Positions 17,941-31,500 of a stretch of DNA of 64,000 bases are shown here, in pieces. Source of the DNA: Strigamia acuminata. Taxonomy: Eukaryota > Arthropoda > Chilopoda > Geophilomorpha > Linotaeniidae. The notes beneath the pieces were generated by a model. That model searched no databases. It saw only the letters and a program-made list of their open reading frames with translations, and was not told the origin of the DNA. How positions within the stretch are numbered: position 1 is the first letter of the stretch; every line of letters begins with the position of its first letter. A program made the position numbers and the translations under genes. The stretch covers positions 13,826,001 through 13,890,000 of the forward strand of contig OX442316.1 in assembly GCA_949358305.1 (NCBI GenBank), written 5' to 3'.

Positions 17941-19066
17941 ATGGAGGATGACACGTACTGGAATGAAGACTACTACAACGGTCATTTAACGTCGCCCGCA
18001 CCGACCACCGACGGCGGAAGTCTTCTGGATGATTATCCGTCCTCTTTGCTTTATTTCGCCGTCTTCTGTTGCGTCCTCTTCATCACCATCGGCGTTCCCG
18101 GCAACTTACTCACAATCTGCGCTCTCAGCAAGGCGAAAAAAGTAAGCGAAGCGAATCCAATTCAAAATTTACTCTTTTTCCTCATTCTCGCTCGTCCAAC
18201 AGTTACACAATGCAACGACAGCTTTCATCATCAATTTAAGTATCGCTGATTTACTCTTTTGCGGTTTCAACCTCCCTTTGGTCGTGTCCACTTTCCTCCA
18301 TCGTGGATGGGTCCACGGAGAACTCCTGTGCCAACTTTTCCCATTTTTCCGATACAGTAATGTGGCCGTGTCGTTGTTCTCCGTACTCGCAATAACGATT
18401 AACAGGTGTCGTAAATCAATTTCCTGAAATAAATGTATTTATTTATTTTATTTTATTTATTCTAGATACGTCATGATCGCTCACCAACAACTCTACCCGC
18501 GATTCTACCGATTTTGGAGTCTCGCCGCCATGATCGTTTCCATTTGGATTTTTTCCTTCGGGACGTTAGTGCCCACTTTGTTGGGCGTCTGGGGCCGCTT
18601 CGGTTTCGACCCGAAAGTGGGCTCTTGTAGCATAATCCCGGTGAACAACAAATCACCCAAAGCTTTCCTTTTCATCGTTGCGTTCGGGCTTCCCTGCGTA
18701 GTCATCTCCATCTGCTACGTGAGAATTTACTGGATCGTCAGACAAACGCAGAAAGCTGCGCCAGCGAAAAGAGACGCTCGAGACTTGCGACTCATCAAGA
18801 TGATTTTTGTCATTTTCTTCTCGTTCGTTGTTTGCTACCTTCCGGTCACTCTGGTCAAGGTGTTTGGAAAGGAGGAAACATTACCGGTGACCAACATATG
18901 CGGCTACATACTCATTTTTATGAGCGCCTGCATCAATCCCATTATTTACGTACTCATGAGCACGGAGTACAGAAAGGCGTACAAGGCTTTGTTTGTGTGG
19001 AAGCCGTCGCAGCGAAGGCCCCGGGTCGAGCCGCCATCTTCCGGCAGTCATACGTCGAAAATGTGA
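17941..19066 (+). CDS. Tre1/moody-family class A G-protein-coupled receptor
   Basis: Three exons (17941-18141, 18203-18405, 18466-19066) give 334 residues with intact frame across introns of 61 and 60 bases. Seven hydrophobic segments: TM1 about 36-62 (GVPGN, N55), TM2 with D83, TM3 after C110, ending in NRY at 134-136 instead of DRY, TM4 about 151-175, ECL2 C189 (partner of C110), TM5 201-225, TM6 246-268 with CYLP, TM7 with NPIIY at 292-296. The NRY motif, the short third loop and the FRYSNVAVSLFSVLAITINR block are typical of insect Tre1 and moody, which act in germ-cell migration and blood-brain-barrier glia. I cannot separate the two paralogues; the short C-terminal tail (about 35 residues) is closer to Tre1 in length. 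Signals through G proteins at the plasma membrane; ligand unknown. Start chosen because it is the first ATG in frame, with an acidic Asp/Tyr-rich N-terminus. Confidence 0.9.
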
Positions 19067-19600
19067 AGAAAAAATACAAATATTTTCACGCTCTCTTTAA
19101 GTCTGCCCTTTTTCCCTTTTTCGTTCATGATATTGAGCAAACACGGGATGTTTTTATTGCATATTTAGATGCAGATTTGCAAATTACTTCTCCATTTTAG
19201 AGAAAAAGAAGATGAAAAATTCTCATTTTATGATCTAACGTTTCCAGCGGAAATATTTCGGATGTGCAGTTAACACTTTTATGATGATTGTATAATTAGA
19301 TGTTTTACGTAATAATTGTTTCTTTTTTCTCTTAGAATTTTCTCCGAAAGCAGTGAATTACAGACTTATATTTCTTTTATTTTTAGTTAATTCTCCAAAT
19401 ATTTTTACCACTGTATGAATATTTATTGAGTAGTCAATATTTTACACTTTTTCAATCGTACCAATTAAAATTTTAGGCGAAAAATAAAAGATATTATATT
19501 TTATTTGTTAGGAATAATACTCTACAGAATGAAAAATAAAAAATTTATTCTTATCTCAAACAAGTAATGTTCCTTTTGACGGAAATTCTCACTCACATAA
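19067..19600 (+). other. GPCR 3' UTR and flank
   Basis: AT-rich sequence after the GPCR stop with AATAAA at 19483-19488 as a reasonable poly(A) signal and further AATAAA near 19532. No other gene. Confidence 0.5.
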
Positions 19601-22600
19601 CTCACCCTCACATCAACAGGAGGTGCTTTGGATCAGGATATTGTTATTATAGGTCAAACCATTTCCCACACCCCACTTGATCTAAAAGCAATCAATTTAA
19701 CAATTTTTTTCTCAACAAGTAAAAATGATCAAACTTCATCACAAAAAAATAACAAAACAAAAACAAACCAACAAAAAAACACAAAAAAAGAACAAAAAGA
19801 GAATGAATTCCAACCAACACGTCGTTTTTTGCAAATAAAAATATTCGAAAACTCATTTCACGCGCAAACGTCTGCCATCTAGTGAGAATCCCCCTCACCA
19901 ATTCTCCCAAACACGTTTGTCCAATGTAGCCATCTATTGCCATTTTGCAGCAAAGAAAAATAATAAAATTTCAATAAAAAAAAATACACACCAAGTGAAC
20001 AAGTCAACAGAAAAAAAAGTATCGAAAAGTCATTCATTTGATGTAAATAAACCATTGGTTGGGCGCCACTTTACTTATATCCGTCGGATATCGCTATAAA
20101 CTTCCTTCCTGGCCCATCACTCACCATCACTTATCATCCCCAACTTGTTTCCCATTCAAAGCATAAATAAAAAAAAAATAAAAATAAATCCAGCAAGAAA
20201 ATACTAGAAAAAAAAAATACACATACAATTTGACAGATGAATGATTTATAGCACAGTCCATAAAGACTAACTTTATTTCCAAGCATTTTTCACTGCTGAA
20301 TTATTTCTTCCCCGTCTTTTTATTATTTTTATAACCTTTAAAAAAAACATCAAATGTTTATTTTACATTTTACAACCTCTCAAAAAATTGATTTTATATT
20401 TTCCTTATCTTTATTTCTTTTTATGAGATTTCCAGCATGTGGAGTGCAGAATATTGCATAAACAAAAAAACCTAATACAACTCATATTAAGATCCTCCAA
20501 GTGGAAATCTTCTTATTTCTTTCCTATTCTCTTCATTCTAAACCTACATTTTCACACACAAAAATAATATTACTAAATAAAAAAAATAAAGATAAAAAAA
20601 AACAACAAAAAAAAACTTTGTTTATTTTAAAGAAAAAAAAAAAACCCATTTTTTTCCCATTTACATTTTTCTCATTGTGTCGTGATTGTATTTCTTCTTT
20701 TCACTCTTCCTTGTCCCTTGGCATTTCTCATGCATACGTAACAAGCCCAAAAAATTCCCATTTAAAAAAAAAAACTCCAAGAAAAACCTTTTTTTTTTAT
20801 TATTTATTTATTTTATTTATTTTTAAATAATTTTTTTTTCTCCTTCACATTGCTTGCACCAGCAACTGACAGTACATTTGTAGAAATATAAACCAGACCC
20901 TCAGTGCGGAAAAAAGCATAGAAAAACAAGCGGCAAGAAAATATACTACCTTACAAACCACTCTGGAAGTGTTGCTGAATCGGCGCCACAGCTCAAACTT
21001 TATTGTGCCTAGGTCCCCACTGACCAATCAGACGCCAAGATTGGGCGAGTGTCGAGGATCCTGAAGTGCTAGCCCGATTTATCGAGACGGCCTCAGCCAG
21101 TTGGGCACCGATAAGCAGATTAAAAAGGAACGGCCAAGTACTCTTGAGCTTTTGGCCCGTGTTGACGGTGCACCGAACAAGTTGGTGAAGCCTGGAACCG
21201 AACCAAACCGCCCCACGCCCGTCCCTTCTTTCCAAACAATTCCCTTCTCCTTCTCGTTACCATGCGTGGACTTTTCTACGCCTCCCTCTTGCCCCTTTAG
21301 CGGAGAGAAAGATAAATGGAGTGTCAACAACTTAACGGGATTTATCTCACTCGGTTAAGTGTTCGAAGGGGACTCCGACACTGGAGTACGTATATACAGC
21401 GCTTGACAATTTGTCCAATCGAATCATCTGGTCATAAATAATGCAGGCAAAGAAAACAATGCGGGAGAAAAAATTTTTATGGTAATAAAAAAATGTTTTG
21501 TGACAGTTGTGAGTTGTGTGTATACAACACCAGTGCTCTTGACGGGACTTAAGTTTACACTGCGGGGGGTCCACGTTCAGGGTGTGCTGTTATTAAGCGT
21601 TTACGCTTTTATCCGGGGGATTAAGTTGCCAGGTTGAAGTGTAAGTTAAATTAAATATGATGAAAAATGGGATTGGAATTTTGGAATTTTGTAATTTTTA
21701 TTTTGGCGAAATTTATCGGTAAAAATAATTAAATTTTATTGTTTTGTTTTTAATTGTATTTTCAAGTTTGCAAAATGTTTTCTTTATTATTATTTTTTTT
21801 TTTTTAGTAAATAAAAACTTTTTTATTTATTCCCAATTGCTGAATAGTGAAATTTCGGTTAAGAGCACAGATGGGGTTATACGATGAAAAATGGCGTATA
21901 TTTTTGAATTATGGTAGAAAATGGCAATAATTTTTTTTTTCTCATGGAAGCGAATGATGGAAGAAAGAAAGAAAAAAAAAGAAGGTGGGTTCTAAGTTTT
22001 TCATTTGCACTAAAGAAAGTTTGTTGCACATTTACAACGCTCAGTTTATGGTTATTTTCTATAAGACAGAAAAATGCCCCAATTCAACCGCATTTTAGAG
22101 ACGAGTAAATTTTCCTCAACATTACAAATAATCGCATTAGGAACCGTTCTAAGCCTCGTAAAATGCTTCGCAGAGGCAAATAAAAAATATATATAAAAAA
22201 AAAAATTATTAGAAAAAAAAAAAATACAAAAAAAAAAAAAGAATACACAAAAAAAAAATACAAAAATAAATAAAAACATTTGCAGCTCCGACTTCCATTT
22301 TTACTTTCCACCTCCAAAAAAAAAAAAAAAAAAAAATGTCGCTCAAGAGGGAAAAAGTCAACGGAATAGAAAAATCGACACATGCCAATGGGTTCGTGTA
22401 AATTTGAACAGAGAATCGATTTTGACTCTCAAGAAGAAGCAAACTTCACCAGATAGCGCTTTTCATGTTTAACTGCTGTCATGGCAACGCGAGAAAGAAA
22501 AATCTTTGATGGTAACCCAGAGCCCATCTGCTGCCAAAATGAAAAATATTCACAAAAGAATTTCTTGCGCCACATTTGGCCGCTGCCAGCGATAAGAGCG

Positions 22601-25442
22601 AAGGGGAATCGTCAAAAAACGACTTGTTTTAGGATGCACGTGTCCGGCCGAGATACGGCAACTAGAGAGCGAGATTGTGCCGCTAAAGGAATTTGCGGAC
22701 ACTGTAATTTGTGGCGCAAAAACAAATAAATCACGACCAGAAATAAGTCTCACCCTCGCGCTTCCAATCTCAACCACGAGATTCCACTAGCGGCTAAAAA
22801 AAAAAAAAAACCCATAAACAAATACCTCCAAATCGATTCATTTTCAACCTTGAAACAAATAAATACATACACAAATCGACTCAATTCCACTCCATTAATT
22901 CGTAAGAAGCTTTACTTTTCCATTCAATTACATCAATTTGTAAATCTCCAAAATAAAAATATAAAATTCCAATCCCTTCCAATCTTCCTCAATGCTCTCC
23001 CACGCAAAAAACTAAAACAAAAATATAAAAAAAAAAACAATGTTATTTCGTGTTTCCATCGTCCAGGTGGCTGTTAGTGGACCCAGCTACTCCACTCCAC
23101 TCCACCCAATCCTCCATGTTTGTGAAAGCGTAGGCGGTGGTCCATTAGTGGCGCTCGTCCTGCGAATGCCTTCCTTTCCTCTCCTGGCTCAGATCGAGTG
23201 AAAGAAAGAAAGAGAGAAGCAAAATAGTGAGCGCCAGACTATCGCATTAGCATGCGCGTGCAGATGGCTTTGCAGATTGGCAATTCCGGCGCGAGTCGTC
23301 TGCACACTGCAACCGATTCAATCAGGAGGTGGGATGGGCTGGTGCGGGAAACGAATGGGGATTGCAACCACTACGATATCCCCTCTAACTTTGCTTTCTT
23401 GCTTATGCTTTCATCGCTTACAACGGGGATTAATGCACTCAAAATGTTGTAAGCCGCTTCTGTTTCTTGTCTGGCAGCTCGCCGCAAACTTTAAGTGACT
23501 GCAAAACGTCAACACGTGTCACAAACAACTTTTTATTGGCGGCTTTAAAACTTTTCCGTCTCCGTAAATGCGCGTCGTGTCTCTGATTTATGCGCCACAT
23601 GGCAAGCGATGACAGCAAGATGAGTAGCGTCTTCTCCCTTATCATTCAATTGAAACGGACTATTTTTTTTCAGGGGGGGATCTACCCCCCTAATTGGCGC
23701 CACGAGCAAGATGAATGATTCTCTCCCGGCCACATTCAGTTGTATAATGGGCCACGTTTCTTCGGCGACGCATGTTTCGTGGCACTACCAACAGCTGGCT
23801 CGCTGCTCAAAAATTGTTCATGGTCTCTATTTTGAGGAGAGGAAAAAATCCTGCGCCGCGTGTCGAGACGCTATGATTTAAGCAGCATTTCGTGTCACAC
23901 GCGGTTTGATTTAAGGACCCACACGCTCGGAGACAAATACCGAGCCGCCCACGCATTCCCCGATGGCTTTATGATGCGAGTTTCGTGTCTTTTTTTTGTA
24001 TTTACTGTTTTACTCCTCCACCCGCACTCGAAATTAGAATATCTAATGCGCGTTTGGAAAAAATATTGCAAAATCATATATGGAGGAGGAGGAGAAAAGA
24101 AAAAATTAGTTTTGAGTCAATAAATTATCTTGTCCATTGATTTCCTCATCATCTTTGGTGCAGCAACCCGGGAATAATTGATGTGCAGGAAGTTATTGGT
24201 GCGCAAGTTGAGATATTCCCACACAAGACAAATTGCCACATTGAGCCATGATTGAAGTATAATCGCAGCTGGCGAGAGATTACTACTTAATCCTATCGAT
24301 TGACCGTCGTCAACGCCTTCTGACATCTTCTGGGATGCAGAGCGCGAACAATTTGACGGAAAACTGAGCTTAAAATATAATAAACGTGCGCACAAATGGA
24401 GAATTCCACATTTTTTAAATTAAAACTAAAACCGAGTACGACAACGTCCATTTAATAACATTGCACGGCCTGGCACGCAGGTGCAAATTCTTAGAAATGT
24501 TTACACTTCACGCTCCACAGAGCCCACTTTTGTGTGTACACAATTACAATTCTTAATAAACAAATCGTTAACCCAATTCTAACTTAAAAAATAAAAAATA
24601 AAAATAAAATATTTTATTTATCTTTTATTTTCTTTTTTGTTCCAAATGCAAAGTGGATGAATAAGTTGAAAGTGCATAGGGTGGCGTTTGTGGCCATAAT
24701 TTAGCGCGCATTCTGGCGTCAGTGGAGCGCGTCATGGCGCGTGCTCTTCCTGACCCCCAAAGAGAGGTCGGAGGATTTTGAATCGGCCTCGTGGGTTTCC
24801 TCGGATGGAGATGGATGGATTGAATGAAGCAGGGACAATGTGCGTGATGATGCAATCCTCGAGTGAATCTGGTCGCACGTCCATAAATTGATCTTTGTAC
24901 TGCACCCGAATGAGGGCAAGAGTGAAGACGAACAGCTCATCCGTCTGTCGTGTTCGTTTGGGGACTACGGACAAAAGGAAGACGACCAAACGGCGTCTCT
25001 AATGGGCTTTCAGCAGTCGTGCGAGAGATTGGTCGTCCACACCCTGATGCACGCCCAGTGGTAAGCACAAGCAGTTGTCATGGTAACAGCATGATGATCT
25101 CGAAATTGTAGACAAGAGAACTAAACATAGTAATTGCTTTCCGCAACAGATGTACACACGCTAAAAGTAATAAGAGATCCAACGCTAGACATGTTGCGGT
25201 GAAATAATAAATTGCCACTGCCAACCCACTGCCAATTTTCAACATCGGAAAAATAAAAAAAATTTATTTTATTTTATGTATTCGGAGCTGCGGGTTTATT
25301 CGGAATAAATAGTAAATTGGAGATAAAGTTAGTTGCGCGTACGTGTTTTGAAATAAACTTCTAACGAGCACTGTTCAAATTGAATTGTAAGAAGAAAAAA
25401 ATAAAACCAAGTTTTTCAGCTTGGTTTGGTCGATTCGGGCTT
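19601..25442. other. Gene-free stretch
   Basis: No gene supported on either strand. Long A and T runs (for example 20577-20650, 22190-22340, 22797-22811) generate Phe- or Lys-rich frames without meaning. GC-richer islands of a few hundred bases occur around 21000-21350, 22480-22790 and 23080-24000, but frames in them overlap on several strands and have no domain. These islands could be regulatory; I see no specific motif cluster. Confidence 0.5.
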
Positions 25443-25512
25443 ACGGGAAATGGCCTTCGATCCTACGGCTCGAGATGCGCCTTCGTCGGTCAAACCAAAA
25501 ACCATTTCCCGT
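25443..25512. repeat. GC-rich imperfect inverted repeat
   Basis: ACGGGAAATGG (25443-25453) is matched by its exact reverse complement CCATTTCCCGT (25502-25512). Nested GGTTTG/CAAACC elements lie near 25422 and 25491. The 48-base loop is GC-rich with CTTCGATCC and CCTTCGTCGG, standing out from AT-rich surroundings. It may be a small structured RNA or part of a decayed repeat. Confidence 0.6.
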
Positions 25513-28500
25513 GCGTTTAAACTACTAAAAAATTCCTTATACTTTGTTTACAAAAATTAAAAAAAACATAACTAACACAAGTTATCTTCGCATTTTTATC
25601 ACTAAAACTGAATTTTAAATGTAAAAAAAATGACTTAAACTCGTACCGTCTCAAATTCAAGCTACAGAAGACCCCCCTGTTTAAAAACCAGTTTGGTTTC
25701 CATATTATTCAAATTCCTCAACTCGTTTTATGGTCATGGAACTAAGCTAGAAGCAGCAACAAAAGTTTATTTACTCCTTAAAGTATTATAGTAATTTAAC
25801 TTAGCATAAAAACGACCGTCGAATTTTTCAATGGTCAATACAAGATTAAACGCAAGGAAAAACTCCTCTTACCGATGTTTAAAAAAGAAAAAGAAGAACA
25901 TCAAACACTTAAAAGCGTAAAATTGCATTTCGGTTAGTTGAATCAACAATAAATACGAGTCTGCGAGCGCAAACTCTCGCGCTTTAATGACACCCGTTAG
26001 AGTAAAACGCTTGATTTGCAAGTCCTTGGCATCACCATGTTTCTTGCTTGAGCATTCAAAATACGCCCTCTCGCACCTGCGCATTTACAAGCCGCGAACG
26101 GAGACGAATGCCTTTGCAAATTCTTTCGATTTGCTCCTTGGCAATTGCTCCCAACTTCCTCTCCCTCGCCATCACGACCAACTCGCTGGCGCTGGGCGGC
26201 ATCTCTCAGCCCAGACTTGCAAATCCAATTGATCTTCAAGATCCGCACTTGATTCGACTCGTGTTGATCGGCCGAATAACAAACGGGCGGGGATCCGGCA
26301 ACCAACTCGCATTTCACGCCATCGATCAATCTCCACAACGACGGGGCGCCGACTAATGACGAGATTATGAGGTGCCACAAGACCAGCAAGCCCAAGCTCG
26401 TCCGCCATGGCAACGCAAAACAGGAAATGGGAAACGTGCATCGCTCTTTCCCATCAACAAACACCTCAAAGTTTTGCCATTTAGCCTTTTCGCTCCATCG
26501 AATCACATTTCTCCATTTCAATTTCCATTTTTTCTTTCTTTTTCAAGATGTGTGCGTGTGGCCAAAACGTCGAAATTAAATTAGATTCGCAAAATGTGGT
26601 AGCACTTGGTTGCAACAACCTCAGAAACTATCAATTTGAAGCGCGCGTATACAGAAATCCTAAAGGGAGTCACTCGTCGGAATTGTTTCGTTTTTTTCTT
26701 TCTTTCTTTCGCAAACGTTCGATATTTTACGGCAAAAGTTAACTGCTTGAGGCTGGCCATTCCGAGAGGAATCGAGAAGCAGTCGAAATGAGACTCTCGT
26801 CACCAGGGGGCAGTAAACGAAAAGTGTCGCTCCCATACACTGATTGGCCGAACGGTGCTCCACAGCGTGGCTTTTCTTCTCCTCCGCGGATGCTGATCAT
26901 TCACCGTGGGTTCGCTGGCACCGGCATGCATTTCCAATCACCCGCGTTTCCTATCCGAGGAGCGCCCGAAACCCGCATTCTCATTATCCAAATTGAACCC
27001 ACTTTTCTCCGCTTTACATTCCTCGAATAGTGATGAGCCGATGACCCCATTTCCGGTCATGGCCCATTCATCACAAAGAGGACAATGGCCGAAAAATTCT
27101 CCCGGCTGGCTTGACGCCAGAGCAAATGAAATAGAATTCTCGCCAACAAACTCGCACTAAAAGTGCGCGTTGGATGGCGTTCTACAGTGCCCCGGAGAAA
27201 AGTTAAAAGTTATGGCAACGCACGAGTTGACACGGGATCCCAATAGGGGCGAAACACACACAAGTAAAACCCAAAGTAAACGTCGCAACTGTCATCAAAA
27301 TTCTCGCCGCGTGTAAACTTTTCATTTACGGCTTTTATCACTTATCAAAACATAGAAAAGAAATGTAAATAATTTTTTAAAAATAAAATTCCTTCTTTAT
27401 CTTTCGGAATTTCTTTCTTCTCGTTTTCCTTTATTTGAATAGCGAAAAAAAAAAAAAAAAAAGTGCGAGAAACCGAAAAAAAAAAATAATTCAATTTCTG
27501 AAAGCTCCGCCTGATGCGTCGGCTTCCCGCACACCTCGCGCGCCATACAGAGAAGCCCAATGATCGACTAAACAAAAAACAAAAGAAAATAGAAAAGTGT
27601 AATTTAAAAGATACTACGAGGATTACTTTTATAATCGAATTCTCTCACCGCTATCTAACCCCCGACCACTTAAACTATTTTTATTTACTTTTTATTTATT
27701 TATTTATTTTATTTTCTTTTTAAAACTCGCCCGCTGAACTTGGGAATGGGAAATTGGAAAACTCGAGCTCAAACTGGATATTTTCGAAGCGTTATCTGGT
27801 CAGCAGAAGGTGGTGTTTACCGCCACAAGAGAAATGGATCCGGAGTAAAACCGCACGAGTCCCATCTCATCACGTGGGTTTAACCCTTCACCTTTGGAGA
27901 AATGCATCTGCACTTCGGCTTTGTAATATTATTTTCCATCCTATACTTTGAGGTGCAATATTTCAAGTTTACGGGAAAAATGGGGGAAAAGTGTGCGGCC
28001 AAACCCCCAAGTGGTTCCGAGTGGAAAGTGTGGTGAAAGTGGACTATTAAAAGCCACATCTAGTTTTGGGGTGCAAACGATCGTCTTTTATTACATATCA
28101 CTTGGACGTTGATGAAAGTGGAAATTGCGTGGCGCGACCATAACAAGGTAATGCTTCATCCGGCCACCGGATCAAACGGCTGTTAAGACGCGGGAGATTC
28201 AACGAGCTGCACTGCTAAAGCCCGCTCGAGCGAGAAACATGGCGCGACACAGGTGGCACCAGAGACCAACGTTGAGCGCACTTATCTGCGCTCGCAAAAC
28301 GCTTTTCCAGTTAGGCGCAATTTAATTTCTCGCATTTGCTCATCATAAATAAGTTAAGAAGCAAACATGAACTCGACACCCGCATACAAGTCACAAACCA
28401 CGTGCAAGAGGGCACGTCAACTCATTTTCTATTAATATTAATGAGTCAAAGTGCCATAGGAACCAAGTCGTGGCGAGGAAATTGCACTGTTTTCAAAGTA

Positions 28501-31500
28501 CAATGGAAAAAAATATTCTTCTTTGTGCCATCTGTTAGAAAAATTGAAAAACAAACACGTCTGTTTGACAACTAAGTAAAAACAAGCGCCATTCTTTTTC
28601 AAATAAAATTTTTCATATTTTTTCGATGCAAAAACAAAAATAGAAAATGCTGCTGCACACGTGTGGTGTTTACACGCAAATAAATATCGTATAAATGATA
28701 TTACCTGCGTTCAAATTGGTTACGAAAACACATAAAGTTCGCGTAAATGAATAAAAATAAATGAAATAAATTACTTATTATTAAAATAAAATGTTATTAC
28801 AAGCTCAATATTTATTTTCGCATTTTTTGGTGCTTCACTTAATTGATCCATAAAGGAATTAGCGAAGAGCCCGACATCATTTCTCATGTTTATTCAGATT
28901 AACACTATTGTCCTTAAATAAACCATTGCATTCTGTTTCTCCCGTTTCTTAAACCTCTAAATCAATTGTCGTAAACTCATTTCCCAAACCCACGATGCTT
29001 ACGGACGAGATATCCTTATGTGATTATAAAATATTTAACGTTCGCAAACCCTTTTCATCTATTTTTAACATCTCAACAATCATATTTCATAGGTATATTC
29101 AATAAAATCTCTTCTTTTTTTCCAAATAAATAATGCACAAACTGAATATACAAAAATAAAACACAGAATAATATTATTTTAACAAAAAAAAAACGAGACA
29201 AAAAAAAATAAACTACAAAATAGCCGGCAATCGATAAAGAATTAAAAATGTATAACAATCTCTCATAAAATACAACTATTTTACTTAGGGCTTTCGTTGC
29301 GTACGCTAGAATGACATCTTCATATTAAAAATTGAAAGCAAAAGGAAATTCCCCCCGCCCCAAAAAAAAACGAAAATAAAAATAAAAATAAACTTTTTCC
29401 ATTGACTTTTTTGCTCACAACAAGAAAACTTAGTTGTACAACTCTGTTTTGTTCCACTGGTCAGTTTCCACTAAAGGAACAAGTGGAGCCTACATCCGGA
29501 GACCGAATCTTCTCCTTCCTTTCATCAAGTGCAACCAAACAACTTCAACCAAAGCCAACTGAACAATAGCTACAAAGACACTTCGCAACAATTTTCCGGT
29601 AGACAAGCTCTAGTCCATCCACACGACCTTGTTGTCGAATGCTCCTATTCTCCCTTTTCTTTTATCATACATCTTTCTCTCACTTTTTATTCCTCAAACA
29701 GCACTCATTGATTTCGCATTAGAAGAATCCAGAGAATAAATCTCGGCACTAACCGCCCACTTTTTGCTTGTCTTCCTTCCTTTTTAACCCCATCGTCAAG
29801 GCTCCCATCGTCAAGGCTCCCACCCCTTCAATCGCATACAAGAACCAATATAAAAAAAAATCTCCCCCTATATTTCACTTTGCTAAAACTCGTTGGTCAA
29901 TTCATCAACATCTCGTTTCCTCACTCGCACTCTCCATCATTTAATGTCCATTACCAAGATTTTTTTCTTCTAAGTTTTAATTCTTTTAAATTTTATTTAT
30001 TTATTTATTTATTCGTGGGAATTGAAGCAGGTGTAATTCACGAGGTGAAACGAGCATAGAACGACTCTGTTTACTATTGATTGGCAGCTGAGCGTTTCTC
30101 AAACTCCTCATTCACCTGTCCCGGTCCACTTTACACGCGCGAGTGCCACCTGGGGTCCCATTCAAAATCCACTAGAAAAGTGTGCGCCTACTTTTATGAC
30201 CATCAATCGAGTGAGTAAACTGCACGGATTTTTCAAACGTTTTGCAATACACTATTAACATTTCATTTTTAAAAAATTTTTCTATTTCTTTATAATCCGT
30301 CAATAACATTTATGAATTTATTATTTTCGCCTTTTATTTCAATATTGTTTTCCAGAGCAATTCCGGCGCCTTAATTCTTTAAATGCCTTCGCATCATTCC
30401 GAACCAACGAACAATTTCATTTTTCTTCCATTTCATCCATTTCTCGAGAATTTCCCAACTCATCTCGAAAAATCCGATAGATTTTTTCTGTGGCAGGTTC
30501 AATCTCCTTTATATTATTATTATTATTATTATTATTAAAAGCAAATGTTGAAATTGTTCACACTTGTCTTTGTAAAAAAGAAAAAGTAAAAAAAGTTGGA
30601 CACAAATTCTCATTTACCTTTGAAACTTAGCCTGCCTTTCGAAATGAAGCAATTTTGCGCGTGCTATCAGCACGAGAAGTCGCTTCAGTGCACTTGATTT
30701 GCCAATTGGTGCCTTGTGCTGCGGGGAAAGTGTATGTGTGTCTGCGACTCCTAATTTCATTGATTCTTATTTTTATCTCTTTCGGCTGCTCTACACACCA
30801 AGAACACGCGTTCCGTTCAAGTCGAGCGCGTGCCTTCGATTAATTGCCCCTAGTGGCGAGACCGAACCTCGATATTCGCTAGCACACGAACCCCAGCATC
30901 ACCGGCAAACGCGTCAGCTTTTCATTTCAAGGTAAAATTAATAGTCGATTGATTATCATTCAGTTTAATCTTAATTTACTTTACCGCAAATTTAATCATT
31001 CTTTCAAAACTCGATTCAAATTCAAAATCTGACATGATGAGCACACGCGCGCTGCTTTATTGATTTCTGTCAGCAATTAATTGGCACAGAAATTCGGCAA
31101 TCAAGGGGAAATAAATGAAACTTGATTAAAAATTAAACCGATCATTGATCGACACACAACATTACCGAACCACGTTCAATACAAACCACAAATTGCAATC
31201 TTAAAATATATCAAAAAATATATACCGGACAAACGACTTCCGGCGAGCATCACAAGCATAAATAAAAATCAACTTATAAAACCGCATTTACCGATACACT
31301 TAACGGCTTTGTTTCTATACAAAGACTGAATACTCAAAAATGAAACACCGCAATTTTTAATACATTACATTACATTAACTTGATGGTAAGTCCGGTACCG
31401 TCGAACGTCTTTAAGCGACTGTAATCCCTCGATGAGTTCGAGTTCCAAAAGTAAATCGTATAAGATATATATATATATAATAAAACAAAATAAAAAAGAA

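Noticed and set aside
18471-18711. Minus-strand frames over the receptor
   Set aside because: Shadows of GPCR exon 3.
22052-22442. Overlapping minus frames of about 75-99 codons
   Set aside because: Products of poly(A)/poly(T) tracts, almost entirely Phe runs.
25997-26521. 174-codon minus frame
   Set aside because: Lies in a GC-rich island where long frames occur on several strands at once; no motif, start context or splice support.
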